Assembly: GCA_961205875.1 (NCBI GenBank)
Contig: OY540811.1
Coordinates: forward strand, 18,159,248-18,223,247
Length of the DNA stretch: 64,000 bases
DNA from: Sialis fuliginosa
Taxonomy: Eukaryota; Arthropoda; Insecta; Megaloptera; Sialidae
Reading direction: 5' to 3'
In this document: positions 25,065 through 38,444 of the stretch, piece after piece
How positions within the stretch are numbered: position 1 is the first letter of the stretch
Layout: every line of letters starts with the position of its first letter
Notes under the pieces: model-generated
Told to the model about the DNA's origin: nothing
The model's input: only the letters and a program-made list of their open reading frames with translations
The model's database searches: none
Made by a program: the position numbers and the translations under genes

Positions 25065-28000
25065 TATAGTGTTCAATATTTTTATAACTAAAAAAATAAT
25101 TTTGTTTTGATTTCTGCGTTATTTTATTTGTTGCGCCCCCGGCAACCAGCTCTGTCTATGTATATATTTATGTATATTTGCTGGTGAAAAATTCCTGTAA
25201 CTCCGCGTTCTATTTTGTCTTCTTGATGACGTTTCGGTCGAATCTTATCGGCCATATTCAGATCTGGTCTGAACTTAGTTATTTGAACTTCGTTTGACTA
25301 GTGACTGTATATTATGTATATTTGTATATTATAAGTAGGTATAAGAAATTCAATTACAGTGATTAAATGGACCTCAAGAACATAATACTATTTACGTATG
25401 ATATTTGAAGAAAATGTAAGCAGTTTTTGAAATCTTAAGTATAAGTATACATATTTGCAGTAGATATAAATAAATATATATATTTTATAGAAGTGAGAAG
25501 CCAGTTTATTTGTTTTGAGCAATTTTTTTAAATAATCTGAATCACTTTTTAAATATCTTACCTGCGTATTCTAAAATTTATGTAGTAATTAAACAGAAAT
25601 TATATGAATAACTCAATATTTTGTGTTAAAAATAAATTAAGATAATCGAGAAAAATTTACTATAATGACCTATACACATTTAGTGTATTTGGATCAATAA
25701 GATGATTATCATGTTACTAGCCCTACTATTGACAAATGATCATAGAGATAATTGAACAGATTTATACGAGTACTTGTGACTTGCGACCCAACCAACTGTC
25801 GAGTGATAATTGGTGATTGACGGAAAATAATTTTTAACTGGATCTGCCTAAAAAAAAAACAAACTATATTTATTCTTATATCTATTTAATTTTTTTAAGA
25901 CGTTTGCGATTAACTATTTTCCTATCGCGATCCTTGATGTAAAGGGTTAAATAGCGTCAGTCACGACACCTACTTTAAATGCAGCTGTATTTGTTATTAA
26001 ACATAACATAAACCTAGTTAGAATATAACAAAATATAATGACTTATCTTAAAATAATATAATTAATAACATGCAGAACTAATACATAATTTCTCAAGCAT
26101 ACTAGCAATGTTAAAACAACTGCGTGTGCTTTAATTTATGTACACGTTAACAATATTAACGGCACATATAATTTATAGTAGGATCAAGCATCTGTTCTTT
26201 GAAGAGATTGTTTACTCGTCTATCATATTTTTTTTTGTACTTTAATACATACAATAAAAAAAAAAATCGTTCACGTAGAGGAAATTGTCTTTTATATTAG
26301 TTTATTTTTTAAGTTCATTTATAAACAGTAAATTAAATCGATTTATCCTAAGTTAGTTTTATGAATTTTGCAGAGTAGAGTAGAACTTAGGGCAGGTTTT
26401 TTCTTTTATTAAAAAAAATATATATATAATTTAAAATTTAAAATTTTTTTATCAAAAGTTGTTAATTTAAATATATTTTTTAAGATAAAGTACTAATTTA
26501 TATATCATTCCATTTAAAATTTTTGAATTTTCCCCAATTGAAGTTGTGCATTTTTGATATGTCGCGTATGACACTTTAAATTATCTAAATCTCAAATAAT
26601 CATACATTATTAGAAAGTTCATTATTTCTACTTTCAATTTAAAAATTAAATTTCATTAATATTTAATAAAACTAGAGCAATTTTAGTAAAACCTTAAAAT
26701 TTGGAAACAAGGCGCTATATTTTCTAAACAATTGAATGTATGAAAAAAAATTTTTTGGGCGTAAAATATAGTGGACGGGTTGTCTGGAACACCCGGTATA
26801 TATTTATTACAAATTATATTACTTTTTTCGATCTTTAAACAAGCGCGGTAGTGATTAAAACACTGTCGAACGCGTTTTTAATTTCCGTCGAATAAAAATA
26901 CTGCAAAACCGCATTCTCGGTATATTATTTATAACTGCCGGCGCCGCACAGTGTGGCTGATTGAGAACGGGACAAATGCAATTATCGAAGTATTTTTCTG
27001 AATGTTTTTGCTTACAGATTCTTTTTAAAAATACTTCAAAGAATTAAGGACATGTAAAAAAATTAATATTTCCAACCGAAAGTATCTTAGATGTGTTGAT
27101 TGTATTTGATTTCTCAATTTTTGCAAAAATTATAGTATATGTACATACTTTAACATTGGTGAAATACAAACGGTTGGAACATTTTTCACATTTTAACTAG
27201 TAAATATGTTTGTTTATGGTATAAAGAAATATATTGAATTTCGAGGGGATTCTTGAATGCACTTCTGAAACATTTTGAGCATTTCTCCTGAAGTTTCTAA
27301 AATATTGTAAAAAATTAAAAATTGCAAAAACAGTTCAGATGTCAGTTTTTATAGGTAAATTTTATTTTATTTTCAATGCTTATATGTTTCAGGCATGTAT
27401 TAAGAATTTTTTGGAAGAGGGGTGCAGATATTTTGTTGTTATTTAACTTGTATAGTAATAAGACATAATATCCGATTGATTATACTGCAGTTTAAAAAAA
27501 TTAACTTTCTAAATTGTATAAGTCAAATATTTTGTTCACATTTATAATTTTTTAATATAAAAACATTATAAATTCTGAAGAATATGGAAAAAAAATTATA
27601 TTTTCAAAATTTTTTTTAAGATTATTTTACAAATTTCGTTATGAAATTATTAAATTGTACTATAAAATATTAATAACAATTATTATTATTTCATTCTTTT
27701 ATTTGTTATATTCATATTTCTAACTAAATAAATAAATTAAAATTTAAAAAAAATCAAAATTTTTGTAAGGATTTTTTTAGTAATTTTTTCTTAAATGTAT
27801 TTGAAATTAAGTAAGGCATATTTCATAATTTTTTCAGATTTTTGATATAACTGAATTATAAAATTTAAAAATTTCAGGACTTTTTTCAGGATTTTTTTCA
27901 ATTTTATTTTCTTAACTATATTGGGCATTTAATAAGGCATATTCCATAATTTTTAAAGATTTTTGCGGTTAAACTGAAGGTTGGGCGAACATTTGTCCAA

Positions 28001-28263
28001 AAAAAAAACACCGTTTTGTCACTACGTACATAAGCCGCAAAATACTTCATTTTTGCGGCGCGAACCATTCGCAGCCGCAGTGATTATGCCGCTTCGATCT
28101 GTGGAAGACTTTATACATACATACATCTTAAATATTAGTGCAGACCAGAATTAATCAGCCTAACCCGGCTTTTCCAGATGTTATTAAATCTTAAAGAAGT
28201 AATATAGTAAAGATTTATTAATTCTGAAGTGAGGTCAGAATACGGAGACACTGTAAGGTCATA
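25065..28263. other. AT-rich stretch with no recognised gene
   Basis: There is a possible terminus ending GGGTTGTCTGGAACACCCGG near 26775-26800 and a small GC-richer patch at 26920-26990. The 27270-27990 interval has repeated 'AGGATTTTTTxAxxAATTTTxTTCTTAA' phrases that look like a degenerate tandem repeat. No gene was seen. Confidence 0.4.
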
Positions 28264-28514
28264 TGTGGAGCTTATTTCCAAAAGGTCTCGTGTCCATAAA
28301 TTTTCAAATCTGAGTTATTGATTCTATCGTGTTCAGAATTAAATTAACTATCTTAAAAACATTTTGTTTCGGTTCAAAATGTCCTAGAAAGTATTTAAAA
28401 TTACATTAAAAAATTTGTGATTACTAAAAATTTAATGCAAATTTTTAATGTTTTTCTTGTTTTACCGAAAGCATAAGTGGATGGACAAGAGACCTTTTGG
28501 AAATAAGCTTCACA
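28264..28514. mobile_element. 251-bp foldback MITE (TGTGGAGCTTATTTCC ends)
   Basis: The left end TGTGGAGCTTATTTCCAAAA then GGTCTCGTGTCCA is inverted at the right end as GGACAAGAGACC then TTTTGGAAATAAGCTTCACA. TA flanks both sides. Confidence 0.75.
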
Positions 28515-28516
28515 TA

Positions 28517-28896
28517 TAATAATCACAAATACACATCTCTAAGTATACCAAAGTATTTACGACGATTTTATGCCAAAATATATATCTTTATATGCTTAGT
28601 AGTCTCGTACATGTTGCATAATAAGTAACTTTTATGAAACTTACTACAAAATATACGCCGTATATATTTTTATATACTTGGCGTATAAATTTTTCCGTGA
28701 AACTTTTTATAATAATCACAAATACAAATCTCTAGCTAAATAAGTACACTAAAGAATAATACGATGATTATATGCCAAAATATATATCTTTATATGTTTA
28801 GTCTCGTACATGTTGCATAATAAGTAACTTTTATGAAACATACTACAAAATATACGCCATATATACTTGGCGTATAGATTTTTCTGTGAAACTTTT
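28517..28896 (+). repeat. Two-copy tandem duplication, unit ~190-195 bp
   Basis: Copy 1 starts near 28517 (TAATAATCACAAATACACATC) and copy 2 near 28711 (TAATAATCACAAATACAAATC). Both continue through CCAAAATATATATCTTTATATG, GTCTCGTACATGTTGCATAA and TACTTGGCGTATA to GTGAAACTTTTTA. Small indels separate them. The duplication directly abuts the foldback MITE at 28264. Confidence 0.85.
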
Positions 28897-29187
28897 TAAC
28901 GCTGGTTTATTTTTATGACAAATTGTACAATTGTATGAAACCAGATGATATTAGGAGATGGTTATATTCCTAGAAATGCAATTTTCATATAAAGAGCTTG
29001 CAGAAATGACATCAGTTTTCCAATTTACATATTGTGTACATACTCGTATTGAATTAAATAAAGTGGTATCATGTTATTTTTATTTAGTCTATGACCTATG
29101 TGTATTGTGTATGTTCAACATAATATTTATCATTTTTTTCTACAAAAGTTACTTGGCATGTTATAAATTTTAGATTATAGACATTTA

Positions 29188-29681
29188 AGGTACTGGCACC
29201 AGTCTTGGATATGACCCTAGTAATTGCTATTTTTAAATTAAATGTATTGAATTAGAAATATTTGTTGATATTTGATTACTACCATTTCTGAATATTAATC
29301 TATGTATATACATTTAACTGTCTTACAGCGTGATTTGATGACAATCGGCTAATATGTGTCAAAATGGTGGACATTTAAACTAATTATTAGTATAATTTAT
29401 TTATTAATTATTATATTATCATAGTAACTGCTTTACATTGTTTCAAATTTGACGATTCTTTCTTTTATATATCTTTTGTGTCGTAGTATTTATCATAACA
29501 AAATAAAAGGCCATAATTAAAAAAAAACTATATTTGCGGACTTCAGTAATTAAATTGATTAAATAAATAGTTACTTGTTTTATTAGTAACATGAGTTCAT
29601 GAGAAATACAAAAAAGAAGCCCGTCAATCACAAAAACAGTAAACATTGCTCTTATAACGGCCATAACTGGTGCCAGTACCT
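29188..29681 (+). mobile_element. TA-flanked MITE, AGGTACTGGCACCAG family, copy 2
   Basis: The ends are AGGTACTGGCACCAGTCTTGG and CCATAACTGGTGCCAGTACCT, with TA on both sides. It is 494 bp. Its left and right ~190 bp are like the ends of the 2.6-kb element at 40559. The minus-strand frame at 29443..29664 is a shadow. Confidence 0.88.
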
Positions 29682-29683
29682 TA

Positions 29684-32600
29684 TATCAGTTTTGAACGTT
29701 TTAGCTTTTATTTCGTAAATGAATATAACTCTTAATTTGTACATATTTTTGTCGTTTATGGATTGTTAATTTAAAGTGAAATACAGAGTAATCATGAAGC
29801 ACTGCACATATTTATTAACAAAAGTGTATTGAGGAAAGATAAATGTAAGAATTTTTAATATCGCATTAATAAATTTTTCATATTCTTTCTTTTCGTCTGG
29901 CGTTAATATTAAATTTATACGGCGATTTATGTTTTTATTTGAATTCAGGACGTTTCAGTTTATCACCAGACGTGGATTACTGACAGAGATGTTCCATCGA
30001 CACATAGGTATATTCATTCTTTACTTAATTTTAATATATCAATAAAACTTATTCGCAATTTTAGTATTTTTCCATAATATTATTATAATTCTCTGCAAAC
30101 TAACAAAAAAATAAAAAATAAATCAAATATTGCCACTTACGTTTTATTTTGTTTCAAACAAATGGAATACATAAATGTAGATAAAAAACTACGTTTGCAA
30201 AGTTTTGAGAGGAATTTGCATCTATAAATTTTCATTACATTTGAATAATTTTTTTATAACTAATCCTCGAGTTTCATTCTGTTCAGAGAGTGTTCGCAGA
30301 TGTAACAGTTGACAGTTTGCATTATTTCTGTTTGTCGTGTTAATATTCTTTAATACGACCTACTTTATTGTCGTTGTTTCACCTGTTGCAATTAATATTC
30401 TCAGGATAAGGTAAAGTAAATTCACAAGTAGAATTTAGGTCTTATGTTCGCTTTTGTTCATATATATTTAAATAAAATAAACTGTTTTGTTCAGCACAGG
30501 ACTTTTTTTTCGTTAAGAAAAAACATAAATTAGATTAAATCAATAATTGATAATTGTTATTTAAATAAAAAATTCATAAACCTTAAATTAAAATATAAAA
30601 AATAAAAACTAATTATAAATAAATAAATACCTGCTTAAATCGATTTTAAATTATTCAAATGTATCTAGATACGAACTAACAAACAATATAATTTGCAATC
30701 AGCTGTTTCTGTTTGAGAGTACAAACTATAAATAAACAGTATATCTTTAAAAAAAAGATATAAATTATAGAAAATAACGTTCTTTAACAAAACAATACAA
30801 ACACAAATACACAGAACAAAACACGAAGAGCTGTCGGAAGACAAGAAGAACCAGTCGACATAGATGTAATTAAATATAATTGAAAAAAAAATGACTTATT
30901 TCTTGAGCATTTTTTTATTTTGGAAAAAGAATACAACATTAATTATAAACAACATTCTTTACAACTTGTATCAAAAAAAAAATTATAATACGTACCGTTT
31001 AAAAAATAACTCGAACAATTCAAAAATTAAAGAAAATCGACTATTTCCTAAAACAAATTTTGAGGGGAAAAATGAATAAGACAAGAACCTTAAGTTTACA
31101 ATTCCATCTTTGTCAGTCTCGCCGTTTTGGCCGTAGAGCCATCACAGACACATACACACACACACGTCATTGAGATAATGGTCGTACGTGCTTCAGGGAC
31201 CCTCAAAACGTGTAATTCCGTTGAAATCTCTAGTTAGAGTTTTTTTTGTGATCACTATATTTTATTATAAAGTGCATTTTATGTATGTATAAACAAGTAA
31301 AAAGAGTAACTAAAGGCCTAACGTAGAACCACATATATGGTCTATATACCTTGTTTCTTATACGAGACACGGAATATATTCCCCCCTAAAGTTACACTTC
31401 CGTAGGATTTTTCTCACCGGATGAGACCAATTACTACTGTTCATCTAGGACAAGGGGCGAAATATTGAATTTTTCTCTGTTTCGCCACTTATTTATTAAA
31501 CAAAATCATAAATATATCCAGCTCCTATCTATAGATAAGGAGTACATTTTCCTTTATAATCATTACTCCCCAGTGTTTATTTCGGATGTCACACTTATTG
31601 TTAGTTTAAGTGCTCTCGATCAATGTATGTATAAAGGATTGAAACCGGTTCAGTGATAAACTCGCTGGAGGTTGTACACGATCTGACCTTTAGGGTTTTA
31701 ATAATATACATAGATTTGTAGGTATATTTATTTTATTTAACATATAATTCATGCATTCATTTCCTGTTTACAATTGTTCTAATGTTTTGTTTACAGGGTT
31801 ATTAATAATTTCGCAGCGGCCTCTCATTTAGATATACTTTTTAAGTTTAACTCATCAAAACCAATAGTTTTTATTTTTCTCAACTTCTCTTTTTTTCGAT
31901 GTTCAAATTAAAAACAAAATAAAATACAGCTTAACAAACACTAAAACCCAAGTTTAAATTTTATTAATAGATTTTGAATACTGACATAATAATTGATAAA
32001 TAAGTGAAGACAGATTATTTTTATGTACTCAATGTGAGAAAACTATTGTATGCTAACCATTTAAAATGAAAACAACCCAAGCTATAAGCTGCTTAAAATT
32101 TATATAGACAGGTTGTAGTTCTATGGTTCTAGTAGTTTTGTAAAATGTTGAACCTTAATCCCGATCTATCTAGTTTCGAAATATGATTTCGTTTTGAATT
32201 ATTTGATCATACTAACTGAAGATGTGATTTAAAAACAAATGAAATATACATGCTGGCTATCTTTTTAAATTGGTATGAGGATTGAAGTAAAAAAGAAAGA
32301 ATGATAATGTTTTTTTATAGAATAAATATAGTTCATGATTTCTGACGTTAAGTAAACCACTTCAGCCATCACAGAAAAAATCCATGTTTATTAAGTATTA
32401 TAATATAATACTAAGTAATTTATTCGAAAATAAATGTTATTTTTTGGGAGTTAATAATGTAAACATGCATAAGTTTATTTTTAAATATGTAAAATAATCC
32501 TATTAACTAAATTCGAATTATAAATAAAATCAATATTTAAATTCGCACTGTTTGACTCATTTGTTGGAACCATAGGATAATTTCATTTCGAGTAACTTGT

Positions 32601-33500
32601 TGCCCAGATATTATACATCATATTATATTATACAACAGAACACAAACGTATATGAAGGTACATATGTACGTAATATATCACGTACTTGCTTCTTTACACA
32701 ATACATATACATGTACTATGTACTTACATGGCTCCCACAAGGGGCCTGGAGGTTCAATAAAAAACGAAGTAAATGAGCCCTATAACATGCATAATAAGGG
32801 ACATTTTGAAAAATAAGGTACTATCGAAAAAAGTCGATTTCAAAACTTCGTAATTCGACAGAAAGGCGTCGGGGGGAAAAGATTTTGGGAAACGTGTTTT
32901 TTTTATATGTTCTTTGAGAAAAAAAAATTGGGAGCAAAATCGGTGACATACGTGCGCCCTGTTTTTTAAAAAACTACTGGAATTGCTCATATAGGACATT
33001 ATAGGTATATAGATTATGTACCTACATCTATATAAGTACAATGTATATATTGTATATATATTTATGTACATTTGTATAAAAAAATTCGCAGAAATCTACC
33101 TCCTGAAATACGCTATTAAGTTATTTTATTATTTTTTTACAAATTCTATTAATTCGATCATTCCATTTTTCTACTTAACTATATCTTCTTTAAGATTTTT
33201 TGTTGCTGAATGTTTATAGAACTGAACATATTTATATTTTACAGACTTCTTACTGAATTTTAATAAGACCTTAAAATAAATAATAGTTATTTGACACATA
33301 TTTTTATATTTGTACCATATGTATTTTTGATGTAACAAAGCAAATATGGATAACAAACATTAATTTTTGACGAACAAAATATAACTAAAAAAAATTCTGA
33401 TATATATAATGTAATGTAATATGTAATTTGTAATATGTAATATGTAATGTAATATAATGTAGTTGTTTGATTGACTTCAGCAACATCAACAAACACGCGC
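29684..33500. other. AT-rich stretch with no recognised gene
   Basis: At 31100-31240 there is a segment (GTCTCGCCGTTTTGGCCGTA, GGTCGTACGTGCTTCAGGG, CCTCAAAACGTG) that looks like a dispersed insect repeat fragment. A moderately GC-richer patch at 31375-31690 is not recognised. TA-rich microsatellite-like tracts lie at 32640-32720 and 33000-33070. Confidence 0.4.
33408..33465 (+). repeat. GTAATAT/GTAAT microsatellite
   Basis: Successive TGTAATGTAATATGTAAT-type units with small variations. Confidence 0.8.
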
Positions 33501-33526
33501 TAAGCACTTGAATTTTAGGAGGAATC

Positions 33527-33566
33527 CCAGGGTTCCACTGAATCCACATTGGGAAACGCTGCTGTA
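33527..33566 (-). mobile_element. Possible hAT transposon terminus
   Basis: Read on the minus strand this is CAGCAGCGTTTCCCAATGTG followed by GATTCAGTGGAACCCTGG. It resembles the hAT end pattern CAGxGGTTCCCAAxxTGTGG. The partner end and the 8-bp target duplication were not found. The 67-codon frame at 33549 is not supported as a gene. Confidence 0.3.
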
Positions 33567-33829
33567 GATTCAGATAACGAAATGCCTTTTTCTAAAAGTG
33601 TGTTGTTGTATTTGAGTAGACATTTCAATAGTCGGAGAAAGGGGAACATCAAACATCATTGTTTACATTCACCGATTTTGAAATACATACGGGCGAAGCT
33701 GCAGGGAATTGATAGTTTACTTATATATATATATAATGTAGGTATAGTGTAATTTATTCATTATGTTACACAAAATATTATTATTATTGTATATGGATTT
33801 CTGCGCCATCCCATGGTCTGTACCTAATA

Positions 33830-34397
33830 GAGTGAGTTAGCGATCGTCAGACATATGTACATATGTACGTCATAGTATCAAGCTCGACATTTAAAGTGCA
33901 TAAGAACGTTTGGGGTATATGACCCTTGATTGAGAGGGGGTTTAGCAGGGAATATATGATTAAGGTACATAAAAATGTTGGAGAAAAACGTTATAATATC
34001 AAATCTATTTTTTTAATATGTTTAACGGGTTAACATTACAAACTCCAATTAATGATTGTCAGATACTTTTCACGGAGTGTTCTGCCGGACACTTTTAAGT
34101 TACAAAGTAATTATTTTTATAATATTTCTTCATTAATCCTGTAAATGATTTGTAGCATTATTTTATGAGCTTTAAAGCGTCTGGCTAGAGTTTGTAATGT
34201 CGTCCCGTTGAACATATTAAAAAAATAGGTTTGATATTATAACGTTTTACTCCAACATTTTTATGAACCTTAATCATCTGTTCATTGCCAAATTTCCCTT
34301 CACTCATGTACCCCAAATGTTCTTATGTACTATAGTGCACACACATGAAAAATTTCAAGCTTGATACTATGAGATATGTCTGGCGGTCGCTGGCTCT
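33830..34397. mobile_element. 568-bp foldback element with ~215-bp inverted arms
   Basis: The left arm (33830-34050) pairs with the right arm (about 34185-34397). Shared blocks include TCAGACATAT / ATATGTCTGG, ATAGTATCAAGCT / AGCTTGATACTAT, AACGTTATAATATCAAA / TTTGATATTATAACGTT and ATTACAAACTC / GAGTTTGTAAT. TA flanks both ends. It is non-coding and could form a long RNA hairpin if transcribed. Confidence 0.85.
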
Positions 34398-35128
34398 TAG
34401 ACTATAACAAAATGAATGTAGTTCTGCAATTAACTTACTAACTTTACTAAACGATTGAATAACATCATTAATATGTAGAATAATTAAGATAAAGAAGACA
34501 GGGTGAAACCACCCTAAAAATAAGTTAAAATAGCATCTAGCATAACATTTTTAGATTTCTTAATTTCAAGAATATAAATAAAATGAGGTAAAATAAATTA
34601 TATATAAATGAAATAAACTTCTTTTATAATACAATGCAATTATACGGTGAAAAGAAGGCAAGCAATAACAAAGTTATTATGTTTTCATAAAGCATAAAAC
34701 ATATTACACAAGTACAAGAATGAATTTGAAGTTTAAATGAAAACACGGCAACAAAAATAACAGCATTCATGTCAATTGTAGTATTCGTACAATTTCTAAA
34801 AGCTCTTGTCATGATTTGAAATTTAGATGGATGGTCCAAAATATATTTGCATAACAGTTTACTGGAATATATTTACCAGTAAAATTGTATACCAAATCAT
34901 AACAAAAAAAAACAAACACAGAAGAGCCACATTGATGTATGTATATTAGTGTATATTATTAATTGTTTGCACTTGGTAGTTTTGCATTAACGAAATAATG
35001 TACATTATATACAGGCTGTTAATTATGTTTGGAAACCCTTTAACATTTTCTATAGAAACGCTGAAATACGATTCTATTAAAAAATAAAAAATATTTTTTT
35101 TCTATAAATTAATGGGTTTAGATCTGTA

Positions 35129-35331
35129 GAGTAACTCCAGTAAGAGTCTCTACAGCGTCGCCAAAGCGGCGTGTTAATAAGATCATTTTTGTGTTATTTT
35201 TAGCAAGTATTATACTTATAAAAAAATATTTAATGATATCGACTGATAATATCAAAAAATACGGCTATGGGCGAGACTACTACAATCAGCCAAAAATCGA
35301 TCCGCGCAGTCCTGACTTACTGAAGTGACTC
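35129..35331. mobile_element. 203-bp MITE with a perfect 10-bp target duplication (Mutator-like?)
   Basis: The ends are GAGTAACTCCAGTAAGAG and CTTACTGAAGTGACTC, imperfect inverted repeats of about 18 bp. The direct repeat TAGATCTGTA flanks it at 35119-35128 and 35332-35341. A 9-11 bp duplication is typical of Mutator-like elements. The superfamily assignment is inference because no transposase is present. Confidence 0.75.
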
Positions 35332-36024
35332 TAGATCTGTATATTACGTAAATGAATTAAAAAATGAAAAAAAAACAATTTAAAATTTAATATACTAACA
35401 GTAAACTTTATTAGTAATTACGTCGTTAAACATCCATCATTGTGCCTTTATTACAATAGATAATTATACAACGCGTAAATATCAATGATTAGAAAGGTAA
35501 CATGTAAAAATAAATAATAAAGAATAACATACTATAAGAGAATCAAAGTAATATGAAATACAAATTTATGTAGTAATATGAAATAATCACAACACTATTA
35601 AGAATAAAGTATTTATGTATGATTTACCAATAATTACAATTATTATAACCGATATAAGAACGTCCCAATGCTCAAACAATGGGAGCGACCAATGATTTAA
35701 TGAAAAAATACAAAACGAAACAAAATACGAACTCACAAGAAATACTAAAATCACTTCAAAGGAAGGTTATAAAGGAATCCTATGCTTGTGATTTGAAAAT
35801 TTTCAAAAGTATTTCTCAATATAAAATCAACTCAGCTAGCTTTCCAGCAGAAAGAGGTATCTGCGTTGTTGCGTTTATTGTTATATGTATGTGGCTTAAA
35901 AGTGTGGCAACGTCGCAAAGCTTTAACACGAAAGATGTGTGGTGTGTGTGTATAGTTACAGGGCTACAGCTACAATAGTGCTACTAACCAAACCGTTTGC
36001 ACTGTTGCCATGATTTCAATGCTA

Positions 36025-36165
36025 ATGCGGTGTTCACACCAAAGAAAACAAAACAGCAACACGGTGTTTGAAAACACGTCGTATTTAAAAATGCATAGGC
36101 TTTATTGCACTTTTGTCAAAAAGACACGATGTTGCTGTTTTGTTTTTTCGGTCTGAACACGGCAT
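36025..36165. mobile_element. 141-bp MITE (ATGCGGTGTTCA ends)
   Basis: The left end ATGCGGTGTTCACACC, then AAAACAAAACAGCAACA, is inverted at the right as TGTTGCTGTTTTGTTTT then GGTCTGAACACGGCAT. TA flanks both sides. A second, interrupted copy lies at 63362-63656. Confidence 0.85.
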
Positions 36166-36280
36166 TACAAATACTAGTTTTTCAATTAAAATTTGTTTCT
36201 GAACAGGCGGTAATGGTTACTGAATCACATACTTTAACAAAGACTGTAGTCCAAGATATGTAAAGTACAAGGTAGCCTCA

Positions 36281-36422
36281 GTAGCTCGGCGCGAGAGAGG
36301 GAAATACGTCATCGGGGGTGCCCAAATGGGGAGAGGGGGAATGATGTGCCCAATCATAACAAATATAGCTTTGTAACTTGGTGCGAGAAGGGGAAAATAC
36401 GTTATCTGGGGGTGCCCGAACT
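36281..36422 (+). repeat. Two-copy direct repeat, period ~92 bp
   Basis: GTAGCTCGGCGCGAGAGAGG, AAATACGTCATCGGGGGTGC recurs at 36373 as GTAACTTGGTGCGAGAAGGG, AAATACGTTATCTGGGGGTG. The outer flanks also repeat (AAAGACTGTAGTCCAA near 36239, TTTGACTGTAGCCAA near 36441). The segment is GC-rich for this window. The frames at 36217 (minus) and 36346 (plus) are shadows. Confidence 0.75.
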
Positions 36423-36459
36423 GATTGGTGTATTTACTAACTTTGACTGTAGCCAACAC

Positions 36460-38444
36460 TCTTTAACTGGTGTCAAATCCAACTTTCAGTTGAAACCGGA
36501 AATGCCCTTATCGGACCGGAAGTTTTTAAAATAGCAGTCCGTAAATATTATTACAGATTCGTGTTCTCCATCAAATATTACCGATATGTTTTTGTGGGTA
36601 TTTTTTCCTGAGATGAATATTATATTCGATACGAGTTTCATATATTGAACTAAAAATAAGTATACATATATACGATATATTTAAATACATACATATATCT
36701 TATGAGCAGCTTAAATCTGGTTCAATTTTGTATTTTTTGTTTATTTGTTTCTGTGTTTAAAAAATATATATTTTATCAATATAATTTGAAGAACTAATTT
36801 ATATTTTTAACTTTTTTGTTGGTCTTATACATATAATACTAAATACAATAGAAAAACCATTATGTTTTATTTCTCATTTTTTTAAGTAGAAAACTAGGCA
36901 TTGTGGTTTAGACTAAAAATATAATTTAATAAACGTAAGTGTTTTAATGATTTAAAAGCAAGCATTTATAAAACTCAGAAGAAAGAACAAAAACGGGAGT
37001 TTCAATAAAAATTCTACGATGTTTTTTTTTTAACATTTAGAAAAGAATAATAGTTCTCACTTTAGTAAATGAAAATGTCAATTAAAAATGTAATACTTTC
37101 TATTTAATGTTTGTACGCTCTTACAAATTACATTTTAATAGTTTTTTGATCGTTTTTTTATACGATTGTGTTTTTTTTATTAACATCAATGTTATTTTAA
37201 AGAACTAATATAAAATTAACATAAATGGTAAAGTTACAAATTATATGGTTTTTTTAGCGTGCAGCTCTGAAATTGAAATTTGCAGTTCTAAGTAAGAATC
37301 AACGCGGAAAGTAAAAAAAAATATTGTTCACTTCTAAAACATTCTTAAAATAACCATTGAAATTATGCAGGTATATATACGAGTATACAGATTAAAATAA
37401 ACGTAGTTGTTATTTTACGTTCTTTAGGTTAAGATTAATTAATTTAAACCGAAATGACTAACCTTTCTGAAAGAATACGAAGTTACACAGAAAATTTTGT
37501 ATACCACAGACCAGGCTAATTGTAATGAACATTGTACTGTACAGCCTGCAGAAAATATATTTATCTTATTATATCTTTTATATAAATTATAAGATAGAAT
37601 TAATAGTTAATCACGAAGTAAATCTGGCATCAAGAAAAAATAGAGTATATTTATTAGATAAAATAATATTTTTTTGTTTATATTTACTCTATATTTGTAC
37701 GCTATTTGAATAAAATATTTATTTGTCAAAGATTTCACTTTTTAGTACCTACAATATATTGATTTTAGTACAATGTACCATGAAATATATTATACGACTA
37801 GTTTGTTCCTTGGAAAACTTTGTACAATTTTTCACTGGTGGTTGTCCTTAAATAGGCTATGAAACAGTTATACTAATGTCCAGTACAGAATTATTACCCC
37901 GTTGAATGTGATTGTTAATTAACTGTTATCTTCTTTATATTAAAATACCGGACATAAAAGAATAAAATATAAAGAATATATAATTCGACCAAGGTTACGT
38001 AATTATTTACCAAAATAAAATTTACAATAAAATGAAGTTTGGTTTCTCGATGATTGGAATATATTTTTAAATTATTTACTTAAATATAAAAAGGATTATT
38101 AAAGAGGATTCGGTCCTTTTTATAAATAATTCCATTGTTAAATTCGACTATTACCAATTTTATTAATAGCATAATAAAATGAAAAACACTTTTTATTTAT
38201 ATAATCATGATCAAATTTTGTACGAACTGTTTTAAACAGTAAATTACAACACTTTATTATTGTCATAAAAGTACTGTTTTGGCATCGTTTATAAGAGTAG
38301 GTCTTAAAATTTAAGACGAAACTGGAAAAAATAAATGGGTGACTTGTGACGATCATATGTCAACATAAGTGGTTTAGAACTCAGGCTATTTGCTAGTCAA
38401 AAGCAGCAACAATGAATATACATACATATATAATACACATAAAC
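36460..38444. other. AT-rich stretch with no recognised gene
   Basis: Short open frames only. No terminal repeats or recognisable motifs. Confidence 0.45.

Noticed and set aside
29443..29664. 73-codon minus-strand frame
   Set aside because: It lies wholly inside a TA-flanked MITE and equivalent frames are broken in the sister copies.
31620..31690. GC-richer segment considered as a possible tRNA or small RNA gene
   Set aside because: No cloverleaf, anticodon arm or TPsiC-like GGTTCRANNCC arrangement could be laid out.
32754..33071. 105-codon minus-strand frame
   Set aside because: Its content is dominated by translated TA-rich microsatellite-like sequence (Tyr/Ile runs).
35679..35978. 99-codon open frame starting near a GC-richer patch
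   Set aside because: No domain, no codon-use signal distinct from background, and no splice partner was seen.
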